NCBI GenBank assembly: GCA_016218825.1
Contig: JACRCV010000099.1
Location: 62,001-126,000 of the forward strand
Origin: Deltaproteobacteria bacterium
GTDB lineage: Bacteria; Myxococcota; XYA12-FULL-58-9
Length of the DNA stretch: 64,000 nucleotides
Reading direction: 5' to 3'
Shown: positions 20,401 through 28,656 of the stretch, piece by piece
How positions within the stretch are numbered: position 1 is the first letter of the stretch
Layout of the letters: every line of letters starts with the position of its first letter
Notes under the pieces: model-generated
The model's input: only the letters and a program-made list of their open reading frames with translations
What the model was told of the DNA's origin: nothing
Database searches by the model: none
Program-made: the position numbers and the translations under genes

Positions 20401-20672
20401 GCGGCGCCAGCGGCGGCAGCGTCCCGGCGCCAACCTGGACGATGCAAGGCGGCAGCGCCGGGGACTGCGGCGCTTGTCACGGCTTGCCGCCGGGCGGCGG
20501 TCACCCGGGGCGCGCCGACTGCGCGACCTGCCACCCCGACGTGATCGACAGCGGCGGCGCCATCATCCAGGCGGCGCTGCACATCGACGGTGGTGCGCAG
20601 TGGCTCCACCCACCGCCGGGCCTGGATTGCGGCGACTGCCACCACGGCTCCGTGTGCAGTGATTGTCACTGA
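17478..20672 (+). CDS. Giant multihaem c-type cytochrome lipoprotein, 32 haem-type motifs
   Basis: The start at ATG 17478 gives a 1064-residue protein with a signal ending SVAC (possible lipid Cys19). I count 26 CxxCH motifs and 6 longer Cx3CH or Cx4CH motifs (CTSYCH, CAEVYCH, CAVYCH, CRDTYCH, CSETYCH, CSVYCH). They fall in about six repeats of roughly 165 residues, each with a CHQ(V/L)P motif, one Cx3-4CH motif, a CHG(M/L/F)PP motif and two more CxxCH sites. This matches the Geobacter-type 'CxxxxCH/CXXCH' domain family. It ends in two closely spaced motifs. A periplasmic or outer-surface electron conduit is likely; no porin or oxidase partner is adjacent. Confidence 0.93.
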   Translation: MSYVLRAVLVPVAAWSVACSSPRPITSEPAQESTCCGCHVAAPDAGCRAVARYALETTRPIHEAHLPASDWHRPVRCDSCHQLPAAVAAPGHTDSALPAEVVLGGLAVANGSPAQYEPESHTCTSYCHGATLGAAHPIVWQQVKGGLACDACHGMPPAPPHMPRADCSACHETVDAERVFVAPEQHIDGVLQLKEGDCSACHGTPGYPAPPVGINGDRATTARGVGAHRQHLGISTWHAPISCAECHVVPATPQAPGHIDTPPPAELSWGGLSKAGGATPSFNADTLTCAEVYCHAAGPRRGGSVPEPLWTRVDGTQAACGACHGLPPALRHVARTDCVACHGMVVDAARAFVAPALHVNGQVDVEPAGCSGCHGGEANAAPPGSTSGETATTAIAVGAHQRHLQTDGQHRPITCESCHQVPATVDADGHLDAAPAEVRFGPLARVDDAAATFDREGASCAVYCHGVTLTAAGGAHPEPVWTLVDGTQTTCGGCHGFPPGGAHPPRTDCARCHGGGMTDPTRHVDGHLDVGPLACDSCHGEAQNAAPPPDLSGSRATSGRGVGAHAAHLQPSTRHAAVSCADCHQVPGFVEAAGHADTAGPAEIIWGTRAQLHGAEPEYLGATGTCRDTYCHGATLTGGDATAPVWTVVDGSQRACGSCHGMPPSSNHPESPSCSRCHPQVVAADLSFVTPELHVNGHVEVATACDACHGSAGVAAPPLDLSDAYMTTAPGVGAHRTHLDGTATHGPVACQQCHQVPAFVAAAGHLDLSPGAELTFGPLASYGGAKPDYDRAQRRCSETYCHGATFAGGGGATPSPVWNVVDGSQTGCTGCHGMPPAGMHPPRPECAMCHGDVVDAANAIIAPTRHVDGSIDLNNGACSNCHGGTDNAAPPAALSGEAETTDRGVGAHQAHLQSSTWRAAIACGRCHLVPATFLDRGHVDSASPAEVVFSGIATYWGASYSGVPQACSVYCHRLGGASGGSVPAPTWTMQGGSAGDCGACHGLPPGGGHPGRADCATCHPDVIDSGGAIIQAALHIDGGAQWLHPPPGLDCGDCHHGSVCSDCH

Positions 20673-20744
20673 GACGCCGCGCTGGGGCGCGCTGTCGGTG
20701 CGGGACATCGCCTGGGGATGGCGCGCGGCGACGGCAAGCGCCCG

Positions 20745-21413
20745 TCAGGCCTCGGTGGCGACCTTCGCGATCTCGTCGGACAACAAGACCCGAGTGCCAG
20801 GATTCGGGGAGGCGGCGAGGTGCACCATCGCCCGGGCGACATCTTCGCCGCGGATCGCGCGGTACTTGCGCCAGGGTCCCACGAGCAGCGGCCGGCCGAT
20901 ACCGAGTATCAGCTCTCCCATCTTCTCGCCGGCGCGGGCCGTCGCCCGCTCCCCCAAGAGGAGTGACGGCCGAAGCAGGTGCAACGACGGGAAGCCGAGC
21001 GCCTGCATTTCGGCTTCGCGCTCGCCCTTGACGCGGCTGTAGAACACGCGCGCCCGCCGGTCGGCTCCCAGAGAAGAGATCAGCGAGGCATGGGCGGCGC
21101 CGGCGTCGCGGGCGGCGCGCGAGACCGCGAGCGGCAGCTCGAGGTCGACGTGGCGGAACTGCGCTTGGCTCCCCGCTTGTTTGATCGTGGTTCCGAGGCA
21201 GTCGAAGACGTCGTCGATCTTCGCGAACCGCGTCCACGTCGACCGGTCGTCGAGATCGACGACGTGCCAGCGGAGCTTGGGGTGGGAGGTGTTGGCGGCG
21301 CGGCGCGCCAGGACCGTCACCTGCCCCCAGGTCGGCGCTTCGAGCAGCCGACGGACGACGTGGCTGCCGATGAGCCCGGTCGCGCCGAGGACGAGGGCGT
21401 GGCGGTCACTCAC
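20745..21413 (-). CDS. NAD(P)H-binding Rossmann protein (atypical SDR, HTATIP2-like)
   Basis: The 222-residue protein opens with VLGATGLIGSHVV, the glycine-rich NAD(P) site of atypical short-chain dehydrogenases. Later blocks (FDCLGTTIKQAGS, SSLGADRRARVFYSRVKGE) match the HTATIP2/YwnB-like oxidoreductases. YSRVKGE contains a Tyr-x3-Lys pair. The substrate is unknown. Its stop-distal end overlaps by 4 bases with the end of the metallophosphoesterase gene upstream (21410-21413), so the two minus-strand genes are coupled. It is convergent with the multihaem cytochrome. Confidence 0.85.
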   Translation of the reverse strand: MSDRHALVLGATGLIGSHVVRRLLEAPTWGQVTVLARRAANTSHPKLRWHVVDLDDRSTWTRFAKIDDVFDCLGTTIKQAGSQAQFRHVDLELPLAVSRAARDAGAAHASLISSLGADRRARVFYSRVKGEREAEMQALGFPSLHLLRPSLLLGERATARAGEKMGELILGIGRPLLVGPWRKYRAIRGEDVARAMVHLAASPNPGTRVLLSDEIAKVATEA

Positions 21414-23080
21414 GACGCGACTCGTCGTCGGCGGAGCAAGGGCAGGGCCGTGAGCAGGCTCCAGCCGCCGGCGGCGCCGCGGCAGCCGCAGCCGTCGTCG
21501 GTGGCGCGGGTGCCGGTGTCGGCGTCGCCGCCGGGTGCGACCCCCGGGTCCCCGGGGGTAGGGCCGGAGTCGTGCTCGAGGCAGAGTTGGTCGCCGCCGG
21601 TGCAGTCCTGGTCGATGCCGTCGCCGCAGAGCTCGGCGGCGCCCGGACGGATGTCGGGGTTTTGGTCGTTGCAGTCGATGTTCGACGGATAGCCGTCGTC
21701 ATCGTTGTCGGTGGGCGCAGCCGGGGTGCACGCCGACACCCGATACTGCGGCAGCTTCGTCAGATTGACGCTGTCGAGGGTCGCGCCGGTCTGGGAGTCG
21801 ACGGCGGTGAGCGTGAGGCTGAGATCGGAGATGTTCACGCGCACGTGGTGGAACTTGTCGTTGCGCGACGCCTCGCCCGCCGCCCACACCTGGCCGAGGC
21901 CGTCCAGATACGACAGCGGGACCAGGGTAGCGCCGCCGCCGCCGGTGACCATGTAGAGCGAGCCCCAGGTGGGCACTCTGCCGCTCGCGTCGCGGGTGCC
22001 GGCCACGGTGCCCCGGAAGCTCGGCGCTTCTTCGACCATGCTCGGCTCCGAGCCGCCGCCTTTGAGCGGCTTGCTGCGCTCGTAGAAGTGGTTGTGGCTG
22101 GCGATGACGAGGTCGACGTCGTAGCGGTCGATGAGATCGATGAGCACCGGGTTTTGGCCGAGCTCGTTCGGCGGGTGGCCGCAGATGATGCAGCCGAGCG
22201 CGGTCTCGCCCGGCGTCGTCGTCCACACCGGATGGTGGAAGAACAGCACCTTCCAGGTGGCGGGGTTGTCCTGCAAGATCTTCTCGACCCACGCCCCCTG
22301 GGTCGCGAAGTCGTCGCCGGCCTGGCCGTCTTCGGTGTTGAAGGCGATGAACAGCGCGTTGCCGTAGCGGAAGGCGTAGTACTCCTCGCGGCCGCTCGGG
22401 TTCTGCGGCAGGGTGTAGAGCAGCTCGTAGTTGTGGTTGGCGCCGCTGCCGCCGCGGTCGTGGTTGCCGAACGACGGCATCACCGGCAGGAACGGGTAGT
22501 GGTCGACCCCCTGGTTGAAGAACTCGTTCCATTCGTCGAGGTTGTCGCCGCTGTAGACCAGGTCGCCGGGGATCAGGAGAAAGTCGGGATTGTCCTCTGC
22601 GAGCCGGTCGAAGACCATCGGCCAGCTCGAGCCCGAGTTCGGCAGCCAGCTCAAGTACGACAGGCCGCGCACGTCGCCGACCATGTCGAAGACGAACGGC
22701 GCGCACGGATCCTGCGGCCCGGTCGTGAAGGCGAACGAGCCGTTCTGCGGCGCGAAGCCGTCGGCAGCCGAGCCGACCCGGTAGCGGTATTGAGTCGCCG
22801 GGGTCAGGTCGTTGAGCACCGCCGAGTGCACGTAGCCCAAGCCGCCCGCGAGCGGGCTCGAGACCACCGCGGTGACCTCGTGCTCCGCGGTCGACGCGGC
22901 GCCGTACTGGACCACCTGCGGCGTCGCCGAGTCCGAATTCCAGGTGATCCCCATCTGCCGCGAGGCGTCGATGCTCGGGTACGACAGCCGCACCATCCGC
23001 GGCGAGGACTGCGCCACGCCGAGCGTCGGGGACAACACCGCCAGCGACGCGGCGAGCAGGGCGAGCGGTCTACGAGCCAT
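21410..23080 (-). CDS. Purple acid phosphatase-like metallophosphoesterase with MYXO-CTERM tail
   Basis: The start is placed at ATG 23080, giving a signal peptide (LALLAASLAVLSPTLGVAQ) and 556 residues. An N-terminal fibronectin-like domain is followed by a calcineurin-type metallophosphoesterase domain with PGDLVYSGDN, GNHDRGG, FFHHPVW and SHNHFYERS motifs, as in purple acid phosphatases. Around residue 455 there is a MopE-like Asp-rich unit (DNDDDGYPSNIDC). The C-terminus is a MYXO-CTERM signal: GCGCRG, a short hydrophobic stretch and RRRR. This predicts processing and surface anchoring by a myxosortase. The start overlaps the miaB stop by 11 bases. Confidence 0.92.
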   Translation of the reverse strand: MARRPLALLAASLAVLSPTLGVAQSSPRMVRLSYPSIDASRQMGITWNSDSATPQVVQYGAASTAEHEVTAVVSSPLAGGLGYVHSAVLNDLTPATQYRYRVGSAADGFAPQNGSFAFTTGPQDPCAPFVFDMVGDVRGLSYLSWLPNSGSSWPMVFDRLAEDNPDFLLIPGDLVYSGDNLDEWNEFFNQGVDHYPFLPVMPSFGNHDRGGSGANHNYELLYTLPQNPSGREEYYAFRYGNALFIAFNTEDGQAGDDFATQGAWVEKILQDNPATWKVLFFHHPVWTTTPGETALGCIICGHPPNELGQNPVLIDLIDRYDVDLVIASHNHFYERSKPLKGGGSEPSMVEEAPSFRGTVAGTRDASGRVPTWGSLYMVTGGGGATLVPLSYLDGLGQVWAAGEASRNDKFHHVRVNISDLSLTLTAVDSQTGATLDSVNLTKLPQYRVSACTPAAPTDNDDDGYPSNIDCNDQNPDIRPGAAELCGDGIDQDCTGGDQLCLEHDSGPTPGDPGVAPGGDADTGTRATDDGCGCRGAAGGWSLLTALPLLRRRRVAS

Positions 23081-24554
23081 GCGGGCCGCCTTTCTCGATC
23101 TTCGCGAGGATGGTGAGCGCGGTGGCGCCCACCGCCTCGACCGTCCGCAGCGAGCCGACCCACGCCGCCGGGCCGTCGAAGGCCACGATCTCGTCGCCCC
23201 GGGTCCGGCCGATGAGCCGCACGTCGTCGGCGCAAGGCGAGCGGTCGCGGCCGATGCGGACGATGTCGCCCCTCGAGTGGCCGCTGATCTTGCTCCGGCT
23301 CTCGACCAACACCTCGAGGGTCGCACCGACGCGGGCGTTGTTGTGCCGCAGGTTGATCTCCGTCTGCCGTGCCAAGAGCTCGAGGTTGCGGCGGTGCTTG
23401 ACGTCGTCGGGGACGTCGTCGGCGAAGCGCTTCGCGGCCACGGTGCCGCCGCGGGGCGAATACTGAAACACGAAGCAGTTCTTGTACTGCGCCGCGTCGA
23501 GGAGGCCGAGCGACGCCTGGTGGTCGGCCTCGGTCTCGCCCGGGAAGCCGGCGATCATGTCACCGGCCAGGCAGACGTCGGGGAGCGCGGCGCGGGCGCG
23601 CTGCAACAGCTCGAGGTACGCCGCCGCGGTGTAGCCGCGGTTCATGCGCATGAGCACCGCGTCGGCGCCGCTCTGTGCCGGCAGGTGGAGGTAGCGGCAG
23701 ATCCGCGCCGCCGCCGCCATCACCTCGAGCGTCGGCTGGTCGAAGTCGCGCGGGTAGGAGGTGACGAAGCGCAGGCGCGGCAAGTGCGGCACCGCCTCGT
23801 GCACCTGCCACAGCAGATCGGCGAAGGTGGTGCGGCGGTCACCGTCGACGTGGACGTAGTGGTTGACGGTCTGCCCGAGCAGCGTCACCTCGAGGATCCC
23901 GGAGTCTGCGAGGCGCTTCACTTCGTCGACGATCTGTCGCGGCGCGCGATGCACCTCTTGGCCGCGGGTGAAGGGCACGACGCAGAACGTGCAGAACTTG
24001 TCGCAGCCCCGGGTGACCCTGACGTAGGCCTGGAAGGTGGCCGCCTGCGGCGCCACGCTGCGCGCCAGGTCGATGTCGGCGGCGGGCTCGGCGTCGGCGT
24101 GGGTGTCGCGATCGTCAGCGGCGTGGAGCCTGGCCCCGTGGCCGGCGATCGCCACCTGGGGCTTGCGGCTCGTCATCGCGTCGCGGATGAGGACGGGGAG
24201 GCGGTCGAGGCGGTCGGGGCCGCAGACCAGATCGACGTAGGGCATGCGCACCGCGATGTTTTGCCCCTCGCGCTCCGCCATGCAGCCGAGCACGCCGATC
24301 ACGAGCCCGGGCCGGTCGCCCTTCTTCTGGACCCCGAGGCGGCCAAGGTGGGACCAGACCTTGTGCTCGGCCAGGTCGCGCACCGAGCAGGTGTTGATGA
24401 GCACCACCGAGGCCAGCGCCGGGTCGGTCACCATCTGATAACCGGCGCGCCGCAGGCGATCGGCGACCAGCGACGAGTCGAGCTGATTCATCTGGCAGCC
24501 GTAGGTCTCGATGTAGACCTTCGCGCTCTCGGTCGCCTCGGTCATGGACGCCAC
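23070..24554 (-). CDS. miaB: tRNA-2-methylthio-N6-dimethylallyladenosine synthase
   Basis: The 494-residue radical SAM methylthiotransferase modifies A37 of tRNAs reading UNN codons. The N-terminal UPF0004 domain has the three cluster Cys (YGCQMN at residue 20, INTCSVRD, LGCMAER). The radical SAM motif is GCDKFCTFCVVPFTRG, and a C-terminal TRAM domain is present. INTCSVR and VPFTRG favour MiaB over RimO or MtaB. The listed GTG start has an ATG three codons downstream (24545) as an alternative. Confidence 0.95.
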   Translation of the reverse strand: MASMTEATESAKVYIETYGCQMNQLDSSLVADRLRRAGYQMVTDPALASVVLINTCSVRDLAEHKVWSHLGRLGVQKKGDRPGLVIGVLGCMAEREGQNIAVRMPYVDLVCGPDRLDRLPVLIRDAMTSRKPQVAIAGHGARLHAADDRDTHADAEPAADIDLARSVAPQAATFQAYVRVTRGCDKFCTFCVVPFTRGQEVHRAPRQIVDEVKRLADSGILEVTLLGQTVNHYVHVDGDRRTTFADLLWQVHEAVPHLPRLRFVTSYPRDFDQPTLEVMAAAARICRYLHLPAQSGADAVLMRMNRGYTAAAYLELLQRARAALPDVCLAGDMIAGFPGETEADHQASLGLLDAAQYKNCFVFQYSPRGGTVAAKRFADDVPDDVKHRRNLELLARQTEINLRHNNARVGATLEVLVESRSKISGHSRGDIVRIGRDRSPCADDVRLIGRTRGDEIVAFDGPAAWVGSLRTVEAVGATALTILAKIEKGGPHGS

Positions 24555-24605
24555 GGTGTACCAAGGTGGGGCGCGATCGGTAAAGGTGTAAGCGCCGCGG
24601 CGGGC

Positions 24606-24932
24606 TCACGCCGCCTGGCCGTGCTCTACCAGGTCGTTGACCACCAGGCGGGCTTCGTCCTTGAGGGTCAGGAAGCAGACCCCGATCCGATGCGCCTTGT
24701 CGCTTCGCGCCCAGACCACGACGACCGTCGCCTCGAAGACGCGGCCGCTCGGGAGGATGGCCGAGATCCGGAGCAGCGTGCCGACCGGCAACGGCTCGGC
24801 GACCGCGAGGGCCATCCCGCCTGTGGAGAGGTTGACGCAGACGCTGTCGGACTGTGTTGGATCACCCCACATCGACACCGGGCAGTACACCGGCACCCGC
24901 GCGCTCGCTCTCTTGGGGGATTCGTCGTTCAT
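24606..24932 (-). CDS. PilZ domain protein
   Basis: The start at ATG 24932 gives 108 residues that are almost entirely one PilZ domain; an upstream in-frame ATG at 24992 would add 20 residues. The c-di-GMP contacts appear as RASAR near the N-terminus and the D/NxSxxG motif as NLSTGGMAL. A PilZ-type adaptor that senses c-di-GMP is likely, perhaps linked to motility or polysaccharide output. It lies 51 bases upstream of miaB on the same strand and may share its transcript. No clear ribosome site is visible. Confidence 0.83.
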   Translation of the reverse strand: MNDESPKRASARVPVYCPVSMWGDPTQSDSVCVNLSTGGMALAVAEPLPVGTLLRISAILPSGRVFEATVVVVWARSDKAHRIGVCFLTLKDEARLVVNDLVEHGQAA

Positions 24933-25086
24933 GATAGCTGGTACCTGCAGCCCGGATGCCAGGCCGATCCTTTCGCATTGGAAGGTAATCACTGCCGATT
25001 CAGGCTCGGCGAATTGTGAGTGGCGTCACAGTGCTGACAGGGGTGTCGCCTTCGCGCAGGCAGCTACGCGCTTCGCGGGGTCGGTG

Positions 25087-25935
25087 CTAGAGATCGATCT
25101 TGGCCAGGCGCCTTGCGGCGAGGCCCGCCGGCACGACGATCCAGAACAGCACCGAGGCGCAAAGCGCCAGCGCCGCGATCCCGCCGCCACCGGTGAAGCG
25201 CAGGAACGCGAGCGACGCCGACCCGAACGCGGCGGTGCCGACGACGCTGAGCAGCGCCGCGGTGCGCACCGCGGCGACCGGGTTGACGATCACCGCGACG
25301 ATCAGCACCCGGGAGGCGATGCCCGACGGTAAGAGCGACGCGACGCCGAGCGCGGCGACGTCGAAGAGCACCGTGGTGACGAACCAGGTGACGATGGCAG
25401 CCGCGAGGCCCTGCACCCGCCGGCCACCGCTGACGACGACGGTGACAAAGGCCGCCAGGGCGAGGAACACCGCGCTGAGGGCGAGGCCGGCGCCGACCAG
25501 GGTCGCGTAGTCGCCGAGGCCGTGGTCGCCGGCGTTGGCGAAGATCACGATCCCGGCCAGGCCGAAGCCCACCGCCTCCGCGGCGCCGAGCGCGACGAAC
25601 AGCCCCGCGAGCTTGCCCAAGAGAATGATCGGGCGGGACAACGGCTGCGAGAACAACAGCTCGGAGCTGCCGGGCTCGAAGCTGAGCGACAGCACCCCCA
25701 TCAGCAGCGCCGCGAGCGGCACGAGCAGCGTCAACAGCTCGACCTGCGAGGCGCTGGTGCGGGCGAAGTCTTGAAAGCCGTAGCCGCCGGAGAGCACGTA
25801 CCCCGAGATCGCGACCCCGAGGGAGAGCGCCGCGAACGTGCCGGCGAAGATCTGCGTCCAGCGCGAGCGCACCGCCAACAAGAGCTCGTGGCGCGCCACC
25901 AACAGCAGCGCCCGCCCGGGCGACAACAGCGTCAT
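25087..25935 (-). CDS. nosY: ABC transporter permease of the Nos maturation system (NosY-like)
   Basis: The start at ATG 25935 overlaps the nosL-like stop by ATGA; longer upstream frames are shadows of nosL. The 282-residue product has about six membrane helices and the ABC-2 permease block FEPGSSELLFSQPLSRP. With NosF it forms an inner-membrane ABC complex that works with NosD in assembling the CuZ site of nitrous oxide reductase. It is the last gene of the nos operon. Confidence 0.88.
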   Translation of the reverse strand: MTLLSPGRALLLVARHELLLAVRSRWTQIFAGTFAALSLGVAISGYVLSGGYGFQDFARTSASQVELLTLLVPLAALLMGVLSLSFEPGSSELLFSQPLSRPIILLGKLAGLFVALGAAEAVGFGLAGIVIFANAGDHGLGDYATLVGAGLALSAVFLALAAFVTVVVSGGRRVQGLAAAIVTWFVTTVLFDVAALGVASLLPSGIASRVLIVAVIVNPVAAVRTAALLSVVGTAAFGSASLAFLRFTGGGGIAALALCASVLFWIVVPAGLAARRLAKIDL

Positions 25936-26384
25936 CGGCGCTCCGGCGCCGCCGCGCCGCCAAAGAGCTCCACGGGGCTGACGTTCGTGCCGTTGTTGCC
26001 GGCGGCGTCCAGATCCCTCGAGGCCGGGTCGCGGTGCGCGATGAGATGCGACGCCATCGGCGTCCACAGCTCCGGGACGCGACTGTAGGTCGCTCGCCAT
26101 GCTGCGACCCAGCTCTTGTCGCGGTGGTCGGCGACGTAGGCGACGCTCGCGGTCGCGAGCCTCGGGGTCTTCTTCAGGTAGGCGGCGAGGCAGCCGAGGT
26201 CGTCGAAGAAGCGCGGCTCCTCGCCGGGCGCCACGATCTGCGCCGCGAACCGGGCGTCGGAGACTCGCATCCGGCAGAACGCGCACTCCTCGTTGCGGGT
26301 GTCGAGCGCCGCGGGCGCGGGCGGGGTGCGGGCGCAGGCGAGCGCCAACAGACAGCTGACGGCGATGACAGGGCGACACCTCAT
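25932..26384 (-). CDS. nosL: NosL copper chaperone lipoprotein
   Basis: The 150-residue protein begins with a lipoprotein signal (LLALAC, Cys17). Mature sequence ECAFCRMRVSD carries the CxxCxM-type copper site of NosL, and FFDDLGCLAAYL is a second family block. NosL delivers Cu(I) for CuZ assembly in NosZ. It overlaps nosF upstream and nosY downstream by four bases each, so the three genes are translationally coupled. Confidence 0.9.
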   Translation of the reverse strand: MRCRPVIAVSCLLALACARTPPAPAALDTRNEECAFCRMRVSDARFAAQIVAPGEEPRFFDDLGCLAAYLKKTPRLATASVAYVADHRDKSWVAAWRATYSRVPELWTPMASHLIAHRDPASRDLDAAGNNGTNVSPVELFGGAAAPERR

Positions 26385-27280
26385 GGGCTCTTCCGGATCA
26401 AGTCCTGGTACAGGTCCTCGAGACGGCCCTCGTCGGCGGCGAGGCTCGAGATCTGAGCGCCGGCCCCACGCACGACCTCGAGCGCGGCGGCGCGGGCCTC
26501 GGGCGACCCGGAGATCACGACCTCGCGGCCCTGGAAACGAGCGCCCGGGACCGCCCGCCTGACATCGTCTTCGAGCCCGGGGCTCGAGGCGCCGACGCCG
26601 ACGCGCAGCACGCCGCAAGCGGCGACGCGGGTCACGAGCTCCTTGCGGCTCAGGTCGGCGACCAGCCGGCCGTCCACGAGGATCGCCACCCGGTCGGCGA
26701 GCGCCTCGACGTCGGCGAGCTGGTGCGAGGTGAACAACAGGGTGCGGCCGCTCTGGCGCTGGGCCTCGGCGGCGGCGTAGAAGGTCGCCATGCCGGCTTG
26801 ATCCAAGGCCGCGGTCGGCTCGTCGAGCAGCAACAGCGGCGCCTCGGCGATGAGCGCCACCGCCAGGCCGAGCCGTTGCCGCATCCCGCCGGAGTAGGTG
26901 CCGACCGCGCGCGCCGCGGTGTCGTCGAGGGCGACCTGCCGCAACACCGCCGGGATTCGGGACGCCGGTCGCCGGCGCAGCCCGCGGTACAGCTCCAGGA
27001 CCTCGAAGCCGGAGAGCGAGTCGGGAAACGTCACCCGTTGCGGCAGGAACGCGAGCGCCGCGCGCGCCGCGGCGCTGGACGCCGCGAGCCGAGCGGCGCC
27101 GATGACGACGCTGCCCTTCGAGGGCTGCAGCAGACCGGCGGCGGCTTTGAGGCAGGTGGTCTTGCCGGAGCCGTTCGGGCCGAGCAGGGCGACGACCTCC
27201 CCCGGCTGCACCGCGAGGCTGAAGGCGTCGACCGCGGTCACCGCGCCGAAGGTCTTCGAGAAGGAGTCGAAGGCGATCAC
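26381..27280 (-). CDS. nosF: ABC transporter ATPase of the Nos maturation system (NosF-like)
   Basis: The 299-residue ATPase has Walker A GPNGSGKTT, signature YSGGMRQRLGLAVAL, Walker B LLLLDEPTAALD and the switch His in FTSHQ. Its place between nosD and nosL-nosY identifies it as NosF. The start overlaps the nosD stop by four bases. It should power the NosY permease during copper-sulfur cluster assembly. Confidence 0.9.
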   Translation of the reverse strand: MIAFDSFSKTFGAVTAVDAFSLAVQPGEVVALLGPNGSGKTTCLKAAAGLLQPSKGSVVIGAARLAASSAAARAALAFLPQRVTFPDSLSGFEVLELYRGLRRRPASRIPAVLRQVALDDTAARAVGTYSGGMRQRLGLAVALIAEAPLLLLDEPTAALDQAGMATFYAAAEAQRQSGRTLLFTSHQLADVEALADRVAILVDGRLVADLSRKELVTRVAACGVLRVGVGASSPGLEDDVRRAVPGARFQGREVVISGSPEARAAALEVVRGAGAQISSLAADEGRLEDLYQDLIRKSP

Positions 27281-28656
27281 GGCGCCCTTCTCCGAGCGCG
27301 GCGGCGACCGCCGGGGGCGAGGATCCAGGCACCGCCGAGCACGAGGGCGAGCGCGGCGCCGAGGTTGGTGGCCGATGGTCCGCCGCCGCCCTTCCCCGGG
27401 CGCGGCACGGCGTCGAGACGGGGCGGGCGGGTCAGGGGTGCCGGGTCGCGGACGGTCGAGACCGCGAGCACCGGGAACGAGCGCTCGGCGGCGGCGAGGG
27501 CGCGGGCGGCGAGGCTTTGGGCCATCAGATCGGCGGCGGTGAGATTGCCGCGCAGGTGGTCGAAGAGGCTCGAGAGCACGTAGGGGCGGTCGCTGTGGCC
27601 GTCGCCGTCCAGGTCGGGCTCGTCGTTCTCCGACCAGTAGTTGCCGGCGAAGACGGTGTCGGTCCGGCGGCCGACGAGGTAGAGGGGCGAGAGGTTGCCC
27701 AAGAAGACGTTGCCGCTGATCTCATTCGCGCCGCACGAGTCGTAGAGGACGATGGCGGCGTCGGCCTCGGCGATGACGTTTCGGCGGAGGACATTGCGGT
27801 AGCTGCCCTCGAGGAAGATGCCGCGGGCGTTGTCGGCGATCAGGTTGTCTTCGGCCACCGAGTCGTCGCAGGCCTTGAACAACAGGCCCACGGACGCGAA
27901 GCCGCGGTTGTGCATGATCTGGTTTCTGCGGAGCACGATGCGCCGCGAGTACATCAGCACCGCGCCGGCGTCGGTGTCCTCGAAGCGGTTGTCTTCGAAC
28001 TGGTTGTCGTCGGAGTACATGTAGTGCAGGCCGTAGCGCACCTCGCGGGTGGTGTTGCCGCGGACCACGCCGTTTGCCGACGACTGGATGTAGATCCCAT
28101 CCCGGGTGAGCGCGATGTCGTTGTCGACGAGCGCGAAGCCGGTGGTGTCGAAGACGTGCAGGCCCGAGCCCTTCTCGCCCGGCTCTTTGCCGGCGTCGCC
28201 GCGGATCACGTTGCCTTCGAGCCGCGCGCCGTCCGCCGCACGGAGGTAGATGCCGAAGAGGGTGTTCTGGATCCGGCAATCGCGGATCACGGCGTCGAAC
28301 GCGGCGACGTGGACCCCGGAGGCGTCGCGGCCGAGATCGCCGCCGCCACGGCCGTCGATGTCGAAGCCCTCGAGGATCACCCCCGCGGCCCGGATGCGGA
28401 CGACGCTGCCTCGCCCCGAGCCCGAGAGCAACGGCCGGCCCTGTCCTTTGAGGGTCAGCGGTCGATCAACGTAGAGGTCGCCGTCGTAGGTGCCGGCCTC
28501 GACGACCACGACCGAGCGCGCGGCCGCGGCGTCGATGCGGGCTTGCAGCGGCGAGCGCTCCTGGTCGGTGGGCCGGCCCTCGAGGCTGCCGGTCGGAGCC
28601 ACCGGCATCTCGAGCGCGGTGACCACGAGGCACGCGACCAGGACCGGCGCCGTCAT
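27277..28656 (-). CDS. nosD: NosD copper-cluster maturation protein
   Basis: The 459-residue protein has an N-terminal signal and a right-handed beta-helix of the NosD/CASH type, with repeated short rungs such as FGIYLRAADGARLEGN, DGIYIQSS and RGIFLEGS. The block VGRRTDTVFAGNYWSEND is typical of NosD. A C-terminal membrane helix and Arg-rich tail follow a Pro-rich linker. NosD is the periplasmic partner of NosFY in CuZ biogenesis. It overlaps the upstream NosB-like gene by four bases. Confidence 0.93.
   Translation of the reverse strand: MTAPVLVACLVVTALEMPVAPTGSLEGRPTDQERSPLQARIDAAAARSVVVVEAGTYDGDLYVDRPLTLKGQGRPLLSGSGRGSVVRIRAAGVILEGFDIDGRGGGDLGRDASGVHVAAFDAVIRDCRIQNTLFGIYLRAADGARLEGNVIRGDAGKEPGEKGSGLHVFDTTGFALVDNDIALTRDGIYIQSSANGVVRGNTTREVRYGLHYMYSDDNQFEDNRFEDTDAGAVLMYSRRIVLRRNQIMHNRGFASVGLLFKACDDSVAEDNLIADNARGIFLEGSYRNVLRRNVIAEADAAIVLYDSCGANEISGNVFLGNLSPLYLVGRRTDTVFAGNYWSENDEPDLDGDGHSDRPYVLSSLFDHLRGNLTAADLMAQSLAARALAAAERSFPVLAVSTVRDPAPLTRPPRLDAVPRPGKGGGGPSATNLGAALALVLGGAWILAPGGRRRARRRAP

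Noticed and set aside
18294-20708. 804-codon minus-strand open frame opposite the cytochrome
   Set aside because: It mirrors the cytochrome repeats and has no start context or motif.
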